Program-made: the position numbers and the translations under genes | From: Cellulomonas sp. PhB150 | Lineage (GTDB): Bacteria > Actinomycetota > Actinomycetes > Actinomycetales > Cellulomonadaceae | Direction: 5' to 3' | DNA: 64,000 nt | NCBI RefSeq assembly: GCF_003755175.1 | Contig: NZ_RKHX01000001.1 | Span: forward strand, 1,178,001 to 1,242,000 | Notes under the pieces: generated by a model | Seen by the model: the letters and a program-made list of their open reading frames with translations, nothing else | What the model was told of the DNA's origin: nothing | The model's database searches: none | Shown: positions 8,708 to 16,152 of the stretch, piece by piece | Numbering within the stretch: the first letter of the stretch is position 1 | Layout: each line of letters starts with the position of its first letter

Positions 8708-10366
8708 TCAGGGCAGGCGGGCAGCCTTCATCAGGCGCAGCAGCCTGGTGTAGACGGGCGGGAACGTCTCGGTGCCCAGCCCGTACAGGCGGCCCAGCCC
8801 GACGCGCGGGCCGCCGCCCGGGAGCAGGCCGCCGAGCAGGCCGTGGACGCCGTGCTGGACCGCGACCGTCTGCAGGCGGGTGGTCTCCCACAGCCCCTCG
8901 CGCCCGTGCCGCACGCCGATGCCCGACGAGCCCACGCCGCCCTGCGGCGCCCCGACGGACCCCCACGTGGCGACGTAGCCCTCGTTGACGTTCACGCTGC
9001 CGGCGTGCACGCGGCGGGCGAGTGCCGCACCGCGCGCGGTGTCGGCGGTCCAGATGCTCGCGTTGAGCCCGAACTCGCTGTCGTTCATGGCCGCGACGGC
9101 CTCGTCGTCGGACGAGGCCCGGTATAGCGCGACGACCGGGCCGAACGTCTCCTCGCGCGCCAGTCGGGCCTCGGCGGGGACGTCGGTGAGGATCGTCGGC
9201 TCGTAGAACCACGGGCCCAGGTCGGTGCGGTGCACCGCACCGGACAGGACGGCGGCACCGTGCCCGATGGCGTCCTCGACGTGCTCCACGACGGTCGCGA
9301 GCTGCGCGGCGGAGGTCAGGGAGCCCACGTCGAACCGGTAGTCCAGGCCCGAGCCGATGCGCAGCTCGCGGGTCCGCCGCGCGAACGCGGCGGCGAACTC
9401 CTCGAACACCTCGTCGCGCACGTAGATGCGCTCGATCGAGACGCACACCTGCCCGGTCCCGACGAAGCACGCGCGCACGGCACCCTCGGCGACGACCTCG
9501 ACGTCGACGTCCTCGGCCACGTACATCGGGTTCTTGCCGCCGAGCTCGAGCGTCGCGGGGACGAGCCGCTCCCCCGCCTGCGCTGCGACGACCCGACCCG
9601 TGCGCGTCGAGCCCGTGAACGAGACGTGGTCGACGTTCTCGACGACGGCCCCGCCGACGGACGGCCCGTCACCCACGACGATCTGCAGCAGGTCGGCGGG
9701 CAGCCCCGCCTCCTCCAGCTGCTCAGCGGCCCAGAGCGCGGTGAGCGCGGTCTGCGGGTCGGGCCGCAGGATGACGGCGTTCCCGGCGACGAGTGCGGGG
9801 AGCACGTCGCCGATGGTGAGCGTGAGGGGGAAGTTCCAGGGCGCGACGATGCCGACGACGCCGACCGGGTGCCGCAGCACCCGCACCGACGTGAGGCCGG
9901 GCACGATCCCGCCGGCCCGCCGGGGCGCGAGGTAGCGACCGGCGCGGGCCGCGTAGTGCCGCGCGACGAGCGCGATGTCGCAGATCTCCTCGAACGCCGA
10001 GACCCGGGCCTTGCCGTTCTCGAGCTGGATGAGGTCGAGGACGTCGCTCTGCCGCTCGAGCAGCAGGTCGTGGAACCGGGAGAGGACCGCGGTGCGGTCG
10101 CGCACGGGTCGGGCGGCCCACAGCTTCTGCGCGGCGCGGGCGGCACGCGCGGCACGCGCCACGTCGTCGGGCGTCGACAGCGGCACGGCCGCGATCGGGG
10201 CTCCGGTGAACGGGGCGAGCGACGTGTGGGTCGCGGCACCCGGGGCGGCCACGACGCGCGCCAGCAGCGGGCGGACGTCGTCGGGCTCGAGCACGTAGGT
10301 GGCGAGGGGGTCGGTCTCCGGGTCGTGCAGCTCGGCCGATCCGGGTCCGTGCGAGTCGTGCGCCAT
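8708..10366 (-). CDS. NAD(P)-dependent succinate-semialdehyde-type aldehyde dehydrogenase
   Basis: 552 residues, aldehyde dehydrogenase superfamily. Visible: PWNFPLT (cofactor-binding loop), GSTRTG, LELGGKNP with the general-base Glu, the nucleophile Cys in VGTGQVCVSIERIY, and EETFGPV near the end. Length and the GQVC variant of the active-site motif fit the actinobacterial GabD2-like succinate-semialdehyde dehydrogenases; the exact aldehyde substrate is not provable here. It is longer at the N-terminus than typical aldehyde dehydrogenases. ATG 10366 is supported by TACCCT at 10374-10379 (minus), 7 bases upstream, so it is probably leaderless. It stands alone. Confidence 0.88.
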   Translation of the reverse strand: MAHDSHGPGSAELHDPETDPLATYVLEPDDVRPLLARVVAAPGAATHTSLAPFTGAPIAAVPLSTPDDVARAARAARAAQKLWAARPVRDRTAVLSRFHDLLLERQSDVLDLIQLENGKARVSAFEEICDIALVARHYAARAGRYLAPRRAGGIVPGLTSVRVLRHPVGVVGIVAPWNFPLTLTIGDVLPALVAGNAVILRPDPQTALTALWAAEQLEEAGLPADLLQIVVGDGPSVGGAVVENVDHVSFTGSTRTGRVVAAQAGERLVPATLELGGKNPMYVAEDVDVEVVAEGAVRACFVGTGQVCVSIERIYVRDEVFEEFAAAFARRTRELRIGSGLDYRFDVGSLTSAAQLATVVEHVEDAIGHGAAVLSGAVHRTDLGPWFYEPTILTDVPAEARLAREETFGPVVALYRASSDDEAVAAMNDSEFGLNASIWTADTARGAALARRVHAGSVNVNEGYVATWGSVGAPQGGVGSSGIGVRHGREGLWETTRLQTVAVQHGVHGLLGGLLPGGGPRVGLGRLYGLGTETFPPVYTRLLRLMKAARLP

Positions 10367-10418
10367 GCGCGCCAGGGTACGCGCGCCACCCAGGCGAACC
10401 CCGCGACACCCCCGAAGC

Positions 10419-10505
10419 CGCGAGTGCGCCCGATATCGATCGAGTGCGCCCGCAACGACGGGCGCACTCGACGGGCGCACTCGACGGGTAGGGGTAGCAC
10501 TCGCG
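10419..10505. repeat. Nested palindrome cluster upstream of the iron transport operon
   Basis: Two direct copies of CGAGTGCGCCCG (10421-10432, 10441-10452) are followed by two copies of its reverse complement (10459-10470, 10472-10483). The whole is flanked by CGCGAGTGC (10419-10427) and its complement GCACTCGCG (10497-10505). The inner pair forms a 12-base stem with a 6-base loop. It lies in the divergent gap between the aldehyde dehydrogenase and the siderophore operon. Function unknown. Confidence 0.75.
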
Positions 10506-10590
10506 AGGGTGGGGTGGGTGGGGACGGACACGTCTGGATGTTGGTTCGGACTGTGACGCACCTCGTGTTGGCCGGTCCCCGATGACGTCG

Positions 10591-10609
10591 TAAGGTGAGG
10601 CTCGCCTAA
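10591..10609 (+). promoter_or_regulatory. DtxR/IdeR-type iron box
   Basis: The 19 bases TAAGGTGAGGCTCGCCTAA match the known DtxR/IdeR consensus TTAGGTTAGSCTAACCTAA at 15 of 19 positions and are imperfectly palindromic. The box is 52 bases before the first gene of a siderophore importer, where an iron-loaded repressor is expected to bind. Confidence 0.85.
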
Positions 10610-10660
10610 CCGATGTTCGCTTCACCCGATCACTCCACCTCATCGACTCCGAGGACCTCC

Positions 10661-11722
10661 ATGCGCTCCGCACTCCAGCGTCCGGGCCGGCTCGCCGCGC
10701 TCGCCGCCGTCGCCGCCCTCGCACTCACCGCCTGCTCGTCGGGCGACGACGACGCGACGCCCGCCGCGACCACCTCCGGCTCGTCCTCCGCCGCGGCGCA
10801 GGCCTTCCCGATCACGCTGACGAACACGTTCGGCGACACCACGATCGAGAAGCAGCCCGAGCGCATCGCGAGCATCGCCTGGGGGAACCAGGACGTCCCG
10901 ATCGCCCTCGGCGTGGTGCCGGTGGGCTTCGCCAAGGCGAACTACGGCGACGACGACGGCGACGGCGTGCTGCCGTGGGCGTTCGACGCGCTCAAGGCGC
11001 TCGGCGCGACCGGCGACAAGCTGCCGAAGCTGTTCGACGAGACCGACGGCGTGGACTTCGAGGGCGTCAACGACACCACGCCCGACGTCGTCCTCGCGGC
11101 CCAGTCAGGCCTGACCAAGGAGGACTGGACCACCCTGTCGCAGATCGCGCCCACGGTGTCGTTCCCGAAGGTCGCGTGGGGCACCAACTGGCGCGACATG
11201 GCGCTCGTCGACGGCGAGGCGATCGGCAAGAAGGCCGAGGCGCAGGCCAAGATCGACGAGATCGAGAAGCAGATCACCGCCGCCGTGGCGACCCGTCCCG
11301 ACATCGCCGGCAAGACGTTCGTCTACACAGCGGCAGACCCGGCGGACAAGAGCAAGCTCTGGATCTACACGGGCGTCGACGCCCGCGTGCAGTACGTCGA
11401 GGACCTCGGCCTGACGGTGGCTCCCTCGGTCGCCTCGTTCACCGAGCTCAGCGGCTTCGGCGGGACCATCAGCTCGGAGAACGCCGACAAGCTCTCGGAC
11501 GCCGACATCCTGGTCACCTACGGCGACGACACCACGCTGGCCTGGCTCCAGAAGGACCCGCTGCTGGGCAAGATCCCGGCGGTGAAGAACGGCGCCGTCG
11601 TCGTCGTACCCGACGCCACGCCGTTCGCGGCCTCGACCTCGGGCCCGACGATCCTGTCGATCCCGTGGGGCCTCGACAAGTACCTCGACCTCTTCGAGGC
11701 AGCGGCCAAGAAGGTCAAGTGA
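10661..11722 (+). CDS. Iron-siderophore ABC transporter substrate-binding lipoprotein
   Basis: 353 residues. Lipoprotein signal peptide with a hydrophobic Ala/Leu core and lipobox LTAC (Cys 25), followed by a Ser/Thr/Ala linker. The mature part is a FepB/FhuD-type periplasmic-binding fold: an early IASIAWGNQD region, VVLAAQSGLT, and a C-terminal half with ILSIPWGLDKYLDLFE. It captures ferric siderophores outside the membrane for the two permeases encoded next. ATG 10661 follows GAGGA; an upstream in-frame ATG (10613) would place the signal peptide 16 residues in and is rejected. Probably iron-repressed through the box at 10591. Confidence 0.93.
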   Translation: MRSALQRPGRLAALAAVAALALTACSSGDDDATPAATTSGSSSAAAQAFPITLTNTFGDTTIEKQPERIASIAWGNQDVPIALGVVPVGFAKANYGDDDGDGVLPWAFDALKALGATGDKLPKLFDETDGVDFEGVNDTTPDVVLAAQSGLTKEDWTTLSQIAPTVSFPKVAWGTNWRDMALVDGEAIGKKAEAQAKIDEIEKQITAAVATRPDIAGKTFVYTAADPADKSKLWIYTGVDARVQYVEDLGLTVAPSVASFTELSGFGGTISSENADKLSDADILVTYGDDTTLAWLQKDPLLGKIPAVKNGAVVVVPDATPFAASTSGPTILSIPWGLDKYLDLFEAAAKKVK

Positions 11723-12774
11723 CGCTCCAGGCTCCCGCACCGGCACCGATCGCCCCCACCCGGGGGCGGTCGGTGTCGTTGCGCAGGCGGCGGGTGCTCG
11801 GTCTCGTCGTCTGCGTCGTCGTGCTGCTCGTCATGGTCGTGGCGTCGCTCGCCTTCGGGTCCCGCATCGTGTCCTGGCCCGACGTCGTGGCCGGGGTGCT
11901 GCACCCCGACCCGGACGACATCGCGCAGGCCGCCGTGCACGCGCGCATCCCGCGCACCGTGCTCGGACTCCTGGTGGGCGCCGCGCTCGGGCTCGCGGGT
12001 GCCGTCATGCAGGGGTTGACCCGCAACCCGCTGGCAGACCCGGGGATCCTCGGCGTCAACGCGGGCGCCTCCCTGTTCGTCGTCATCGGCATCGCGTGGT
12101 TGGGGCTGTCCAGCCTCGACCAGTACATCTGGCTGTCGTTCGCCGGCGCCGCGCTCGCCGCCCTGCTCGTCTACACGATCGGCTCCATGGGCCGCGAGGG
12201 CGCGACCCCGCTCAAGCTCGCGCTCGCCGGCGCCGCGACCACCGCGGCCCTCGGCTCGATGGTCTCGATGGTGCTGCTGGCCCGCACCGACGTCCTCGAC
12301 ACGTTCCGGTTCTGGCAGGTGGGCTCGCTGGGCCGCGCCGACCTAGCCGAGATCGGCCAGGTCGTGCCGTTCCTCGTCGTGGGGGCCGTGCTCGCCGTCG
12401 CGTGCGCCCGGGGCCTCGACGCCCTCGCGCTCGGCGACGACCTCGCCGTGGGCCTGGGCCAGCGCACGGGCCTGGTCCGGGTGCTCGGCGCGACCTCCGC
12501 GGTCCTGCTGGCCGGCTCGGCCACCGCGATCGCCGGGCCCATCGCGTTCGTCGGACTCGTCATGCCGCACCTGGCCCGCACGTTCACCGGCCCGAGCCAC
12601 CGCTGGCTCCTGCCCTACTCCGCCGCGTTCGGCGCCGCGCTGCTGGTCGGCGCCGACGTCGTCGGCCGCATCGTCACCCGGCCGCAGGACCTCGAGGTCG
12701 GCATCATGACCGCCCTGCTGGGAGCACCCGTGTTCATCGCGATCATCCGCCGACAGAAGGTGCGCGAGCTGTGA
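11719..12774 (+). CDS. FecCD-family iron-siderophore ABC permease, first subunit
   Basis: 351 residues with a basic N-terminus and about nine to ten hydrophobic segments. The FecCD/BtuC signatures are visible: RIPRTVLGLLVGAALGLAGA, QGLTRNPLADPGILGVNAGA, and GPIAFVGLVMPHLAR, the loop that contacts the ATPase. The GTG start overlaps the stop of the binding protein gene (GTGA). Forms the channel with the next gene product. Confidence 0.95.
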   Translation: MTLQAPAPAPIAPTRGRSVSLRRRRVLGLVVCVVVLLVMVVASLAFGSRIVSWPDVVAGVLHPDPDDIAQAAVHARIPRTVLGLLVGAALGLAGAVMQGLTRNPLADPGILGVNAGASLFVVIGIAWLGLSSLDQYIWLSFAGAALAALLVYTIGSMGREGATPLKLALAGAATTAALGSMVSMVLLARTDVLDTFRFWQVGSLGRADLAEIGQVVPFLVVGAVLAVACARGLDALALGDDLAVGLGQRTGLVRVLGATSAVLLAGSATAIAGPIAFVGLVMPHLARTFTGPSHRWLLPYSAAFGAALLVGADVVGRIVTRPQDLEVGIMTALLGAPVFIAIIRRQKVREL

Positions 12775-13820
12775 CCGCCGCCCTGCTCGAGCGCGCCGCC
12801 GGCACCACGGTGGCCGCGGGGCGCCGTGCCCGCTCGCGGCGCTGGCGCCGGGTCGTCGTCGCGCTCGTCCTCGTGCTGCTCGCCGTCACCCTGCTCACTC
12901 TGTGCGTGGGCGAGCGCAGCTACTCGCCGCTGGAGGTGCTGCGCGTGATCCTGGGCCAGGACGTCCCGGGCGCGTCGTTCACCGTCGGCGACCTGCGGCT
13001 CCCGCGCGCCCTGACCGGGATCCTCGTCGGCGTCGCGTTCGGCATGGGCGGCGTCATGTTCCAGACGATGCTGCGCAACGTGCTGGCCAGCCCGGACATC
13101 ATCGGCATCAGCGCCGGCTCGAGCGCCGCCGCGGTGGTCGCCATCACCGTCTTCGGCATCAGCGGCGCCGCGCTGTCCGCCGTCGCGGTGGTGTCCGGCA
13201 TCGGCGTGGCCGGGGTGATCTACGCGCTGTCCTGGCGCCGCGGCGTGCACGGGACGCGGCTCATCCTGATCGGCATCGCGGTCGGCGCGATGCTCGACTC
13301 GGTGATCTCGTACGCGATCTCCCGCGCCGGGATCTACGACGTCAACGAGGCGATGCGCTGGCTCACCGGGAGCCTGAACTCGGCCTTCTGGCCCGTGGTG
13401 AAGCCGCTCGCCCTCGCACTGGTCGTCCTGGTGCCGCTCGCCGTGGTCCTGTCCCGCCGGCTCGCGGCCCTCCAGCTGGGCGACGACGCCTCGACCGCCC
13501 TCGGCGTCCCCGCCGACCGCAGCCGCCTCGCCCTGCTCGTCGTCGCCGTGGCGCTCGTCTCGGTCGGCACCGCCGCGGCCGGACCGATCGCGTTCGTCGC
13601 GTTCCTGGCCGGCCCGATCGCGCATCGCCTGGTCAGGGGCTCGGGCCCGCTGCTGTGGCCCGCGGCGCTCGTCGGCGCGCTGCTCGTGCTCGTCGGCGAC
13701 TTCGCGGGGCAGCACCTGCTCGGCCTACGGTTCCCCGTGGGCGTCGTCACCGGCGTGCTCGGCGCGCCCTACCTGCTCTGGCTGCTGGCCAGGTCCAACC
13801 GCACGGGAGGATCCCTGTGA
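12771..13820 (+). CDS. FecCD-family iron-siderophore ABC permease, second subunit
   Basis: 349 residues. Basic start (RRARSRRWRR) then a membrane bundle of the same family: RLPRALTGILVGVAFGMGG, QTMLRNVLASPDIIGISAGS and GPIAFVAFLAGPIAHRLV. FecCD importers in actinobacteria commonly have two different permeases, as here. The GTG start overlaps the stop of the first permease gene by four bases, so translation is coupled. Confidence 0.95.
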   Translation: MTAALLERAAGTTVAAGRRARSRRWRRVVVALVLVLLAVTLLTLCVGERSYSPLEVLRVILGQDVPGASFTVGDLRLPRALTGILVGVAFGMGGVMFQTMLRNVLASPDIIGISAGSSAAAVVAITVFGISGAALSAVAVVSGIGVAGVIYALSWRRGVHGTRLILIGIAVGAMLDSVISYAISRAGIYDVNEAMRWLTGSLNSAFWPVVKPLALALVVLVPLAVVLSRRLAALQLGDDASTALGVPADRSRLALLVVAVALVSVGTAAAGPIAFVAFLAGPIAHRLVRGSGPLLWPAALVGALLVLVGDFAGQHLLGLRFPVGVVTGVLGAPYLLWLLARSNRTGGSL

Positions 13821-14686
13821 AGCACACGCTGGCCGTCGAGGCCGCGACCCTGGGCTACGACGACCGCGTCGTGGTCCAGGACATGACCCTGGAGATCCCG
13901 CAGGGGCGGATCACGACGATCGTCGGCGCCAACGCGTGCGGCAAGTCGACCCTCCTGCGCGCGATGGCCCGCCTCCTGCGCCCGACGGCCGGACGCGTGC
14001 TGCTCGACGGCACACCCATCGACGACCTGCCCTCGCGCGAGGTCGCCACGATCCTGGGACTGCTGCCGCAGACGCCCATCAGCCCCGAGGGCATCGCCGT
14101 GGCGGACCTCGTCGGGCGGGGCCGCTACCCGCACCAGGGGTGGTTCCGGCGCTGGACCGCCGACGACGACGCGGCCGTCGAGGAGGCCCTGCGGACCACG
14201 GACACGCTCGACCTCGCGGACCGCCCCGTCGACGAGCTCTCGGGCGGCCAGCGCCAGCGTGTGTGGATCGCCATGGCGCTCGCGCAGCAGACCGACGTGC
14301 TGCTGCTCGACGAGCCGACGACGTTCCTCGACGTGGCCCACCAGGTCGAGGTCCTCGACCTGCTCACGGACCTCAACCGGCGCCGCGGCACCACGGTCGT
14401 CATGGTGCTGCACGACCTGAACCTGGCGGCGCGGTACGCCGACCACCTCGTCGCGATCCGCGCCGGGCACCTCTACGCACAGGGCACGCCGGCCGAGGTC
14501 GTCACCGAGCAGATGGTGGCCGACGTGTTCGGCATGGCGTCGCGCGTCATCAACGACCCGGTCTCGGCGACCCCGCTCGTGCTGCCCGTCGGGCGGCACC
14601 ACAGCGGGACGGACGTCACCAGCAGCGCGGCCGACGACCAGCGCGCGGCCCCCGACGCACCGCTGCCGGCGGACGCGCTGCGCTGA
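13817..14686 (+). CDS. Iron-siderophore ABC transporter ATPase
   Basis: 289 residues. Full ABC ATPase motif set: Walker A GANACGKST, Q-loop LLPQTP, signature LSGGQRQR, Walker B VLLLDEPTTFLD and H-loop VLHDLNLAARY, matching the FepC/FhuC group. The last 40 residues are a hydrophilic tail beyond the usual end. The GTG start overlaps the stop of the second permease by four bases. Its own stop codon lies inside the first unit of an 11-base tandem repeat. Confidence 0.95.
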   Translation: MKHTLAVEAATLGYDDRVVVQDMTLEIPQGRITTIVGANACGKSTLLRAMARLLRPTAGRVLLDGTPIDDLPSREVATILGLLPQTPISPEGIAVADLVGRGRYPHQGWFRRWTADDDAAVEEALRTTDTLDLADRPVDELSGGQRQRVWIAMALAQQTDVLLLDEPTTFLDVAHQVEVLDLLTDLNRRRGTTVVMVLHDLNLAARYADHLVAIRAGHLYAQGTPAEVVTEQMVADVFGMASRVINDPVSATPLVLPVGRHHSGTDVTSSAADDQRAAPDAPLPADALR

Positions 14687-14748
14687 TCGGCGGCTGATCG
14701 CCTGCCGATCGGCGACTGATCAGCGGCTGATCAGCGGCTGATCACCGC
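14683..14748. repeat. Six tandem 11-base units across two convergent stop codons
   Basis: Units start at 14683, 14694, 14705, 14716, 14727 and 14738 with the consensus CTGATCAGCGG; units 4 and 5 are identical. The palindrome CTGATCAG recurs, so the array can fold in many registers. The stop codon of the ATPase gene lies in unit 1 and that of the desaturase in unit 6; no other terminator is seen between these convergent genes. Confidence 0.85.
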
Positions 14749-15824
14749 AGCTGCGAGGCCAGCGGGCAGTCGAACGGGTCGCGCGCGGCCAGGCCGACGC
14801 GGTTGAGGTAGCGGATGACGATGCCGTACGACTGGAACAGCGTCGTCTCGGTGTAGTGCACCCGGTGCTCGGCGCAGAACTGCTTGACCATCGGCTGGAT
14901 CTTGCGCAGGTTCGGCGACGGCATGCTCGGGAACAGGTGGTGCTCGGTCTGCAGGCTCAGGCCGCCGGTGAGGAACGACATCACGCGGCCGCCGCTGATG
15001 TTGCGGCTCATGAGCACCTGCCGGCGCAGGAAGTCGAGCTTCGCGTCACGCGCGACGATCGGCATGCCCTTGTGGTTCGGGGCGAACACGGCACCCATGT
15101 AGACGCCGAAGATGCCGAGCTGGACCGCGAGGAACGCGACCGCCATGAGCGGCGGCAGGAACCAGAACACGAGGGCCAGGTAGCCGCCGAGGCGTAGCGT
15201 CACGAAGACGATCTCGACCGGGCGGCGCTTGACCGCACCGCGGCCGAAGATCGTCTTGACCCCGGACACGTGCAGGTTGAGGCCCTCGAGCAGCAGCAGG
15301 GGGAAGAAGAGCCAGCCCTGGTGGGCCGTGAACCACTGCGCGAGGCGGCTGCGGCGCGGGGGCGGCGCCTCCTCGTTGTGGAAGATGATCACGTCGTTGT
15401 CGATGTCCGGGTCCGCGCCCACCTGGTTCGGCTTGGCGTGGTGCCGGCTGTGCTTGTGCTGCCACCAGCCGTAGCTCATGCCCGCGTAGAGGTTGGCGAT
15501 GACCAGGCTCGCCCAGTCGTTCCACCGGCCGGACCGGAAGATCTGCCGGTGCGCGGCGTCGTGGCCCAGGAACATCACCTGGCCCAGCACGACGGCCAGG
15601 AGCGCGGCGACGACCATCTGCCACCACGAGTGCCCGATCAGCACGATGGCCGCGACGAGCGCGCCGAGCAGGCCGGTCAGGACGGCGAAGCGCGTCCAGT
15701 AGTGCCCGTAGCGGCGCTCCATGAGGCCCGTGGCGTTGACGGCCTGGCTCAGGGCGGTGAACTCGCTGACGTGGCGCTCGCGCACCGTCGTCGCGGGAGC
15801 GGCAGGAGCTGCGGTGGGGGTCAT
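14742..15824 (-). CDS. Membrane fatty-acid desaturase (acyl-lipid type)
   Basis: 360 residues. The three histidine boxes of membrane di-iron desaturases are present: HDAAH, HSRHH and QTEHH followed by LFPSMP. Two pairs of hydrophobic segments separate them. The QTEHH form of the third box is that of front-end or acyl-lipid desaturases; there is no fused cytochrome b5 domain. It would introduce double bonds into membrane acyl chains and adjust fluidity; position specificity cannot be read from the sequence. ATG 15824 follows GCGGAG; longer in-frame starts up to 15998 lack a ribosome site and would add basic, disordered sequence. Single-gene unit. Confidence 0.9.
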   Translation of the reverse strand: MTPTAAPAAPATTVRERHVSEFTALSQAVNATGLMERRYGHYWTRFAVLTGLLGALVAAIVLIGHSWWQMVVAALLAVVLGQVMFLGHDAAHRQIFRSGRWNDWASLVIANLYAGMSYGWWQHKHSRHHAKPNQVGADPDIDNDVIIFHNEEAPPPRRSRLAQWFTAHQGWLFFPLLLLEGLNLHVSGVKTIFGRGAVKRRPVEIVFVTLRLGGYLALVFWFLPPLMAVAFLAVQLGIFGVYMGAVFAPNHKGMPIVARDAKLDFLRRQVLMSRNISGGRVMSFLTGGLSLQTEHHLFPSMPSPNLRKIQPMVKQFCAEHRVHYTETTLFQSYGIVIRYLNRVGLAARDPFDCPLASQLR

Positions 15825-15978
15825 GGGTGACTCCGCTCTGGGACTGGCCCGGGGTGCAGGGCGTGCAGGTGGGTGAGGCATCACCCGAAGGGCACGCGCA
15901 CCGTGGGGTGCCAGCCTTCCGCGCGTACTCCCGGGCTGGCGGCCCGGGCGAGTGCTGATCATGACAGATCGGTGCGAT

Positions 15979-15998
15979 GTGACACGCCGCCGTGTCAC
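15979..15998. promoter_or_regulatory. Inverted repeat upstream of the desaturase
   Basis: GTGACACG-N4-CGTGTCAC, perfect 8-base arms, about 155 bases upstream of the desaturase ATG. Candidate operator; the regulator is unknown. Confidence 0.4.
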
Positions 15999-16105
15999 GA
16001 ACCGCCGTGTCGCTCGCCGTGACGAGGGCCTCGACGAGCACGCGAGTGGAGCGTCAGCCCCGGACGTTCGTCCAGGACGTGGTCCCGACTGTACGCGGGC
16101 CGGCC

Positions 16106-16145
16106 GCGACTCGCCCGGGCGCGCCGCGACTCGCCCGGGCGCGCC
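16106..16145. repeat. 20-base tandem duplication
   Basis: Two identical adjacent copies of GCGACTCGCCCGGGCGCGCC (16106-16125, 16126-16145), ending 7 bases before the GuaB3 stop codon. The unit contains the self-complementary GGGCGCGCC/CCCGGG core. Confidence 0.9.
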
Positions 16146-16152
16146 GGACTCG

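Larger units (their letters stand above)
15825..16152. other. 328-base gene-free gap with an inverted repeat and a tandem duplication
   Basis: Between the desaturase start and the end of the GuaB3 gene. It holds a perfect inverted repeat GTGACACG-CCGC-CGTGTCAC at 15979-15998, followed by further GTGTC/GTGAC half-sites up to about 16020, and a 20-base tandem duplication at 16106-16145. No convincing small gene is seen. The desaturase promoter should be in the first half. Confidence 0.6.

Noticed and set aside
12615-13715. 366-codon minus-strand frame opposite the permease genes
   Set aside because: Antisense of FecCD membrane segments; repetitive Asp/His/Gln/Arg content and no ribosome site.
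14683-14748. Possible CRISPR-like array
   Set aside because: Units are 11 bases, contiguous, and have no spacers; no cas genes are present.
15825-15998. Extension of the desaturase to 15998
   Set aside because: Adds 58 basic, disordered residues, while GCGGAG precedes ATG 15824; the region also holds the inverted repeat.
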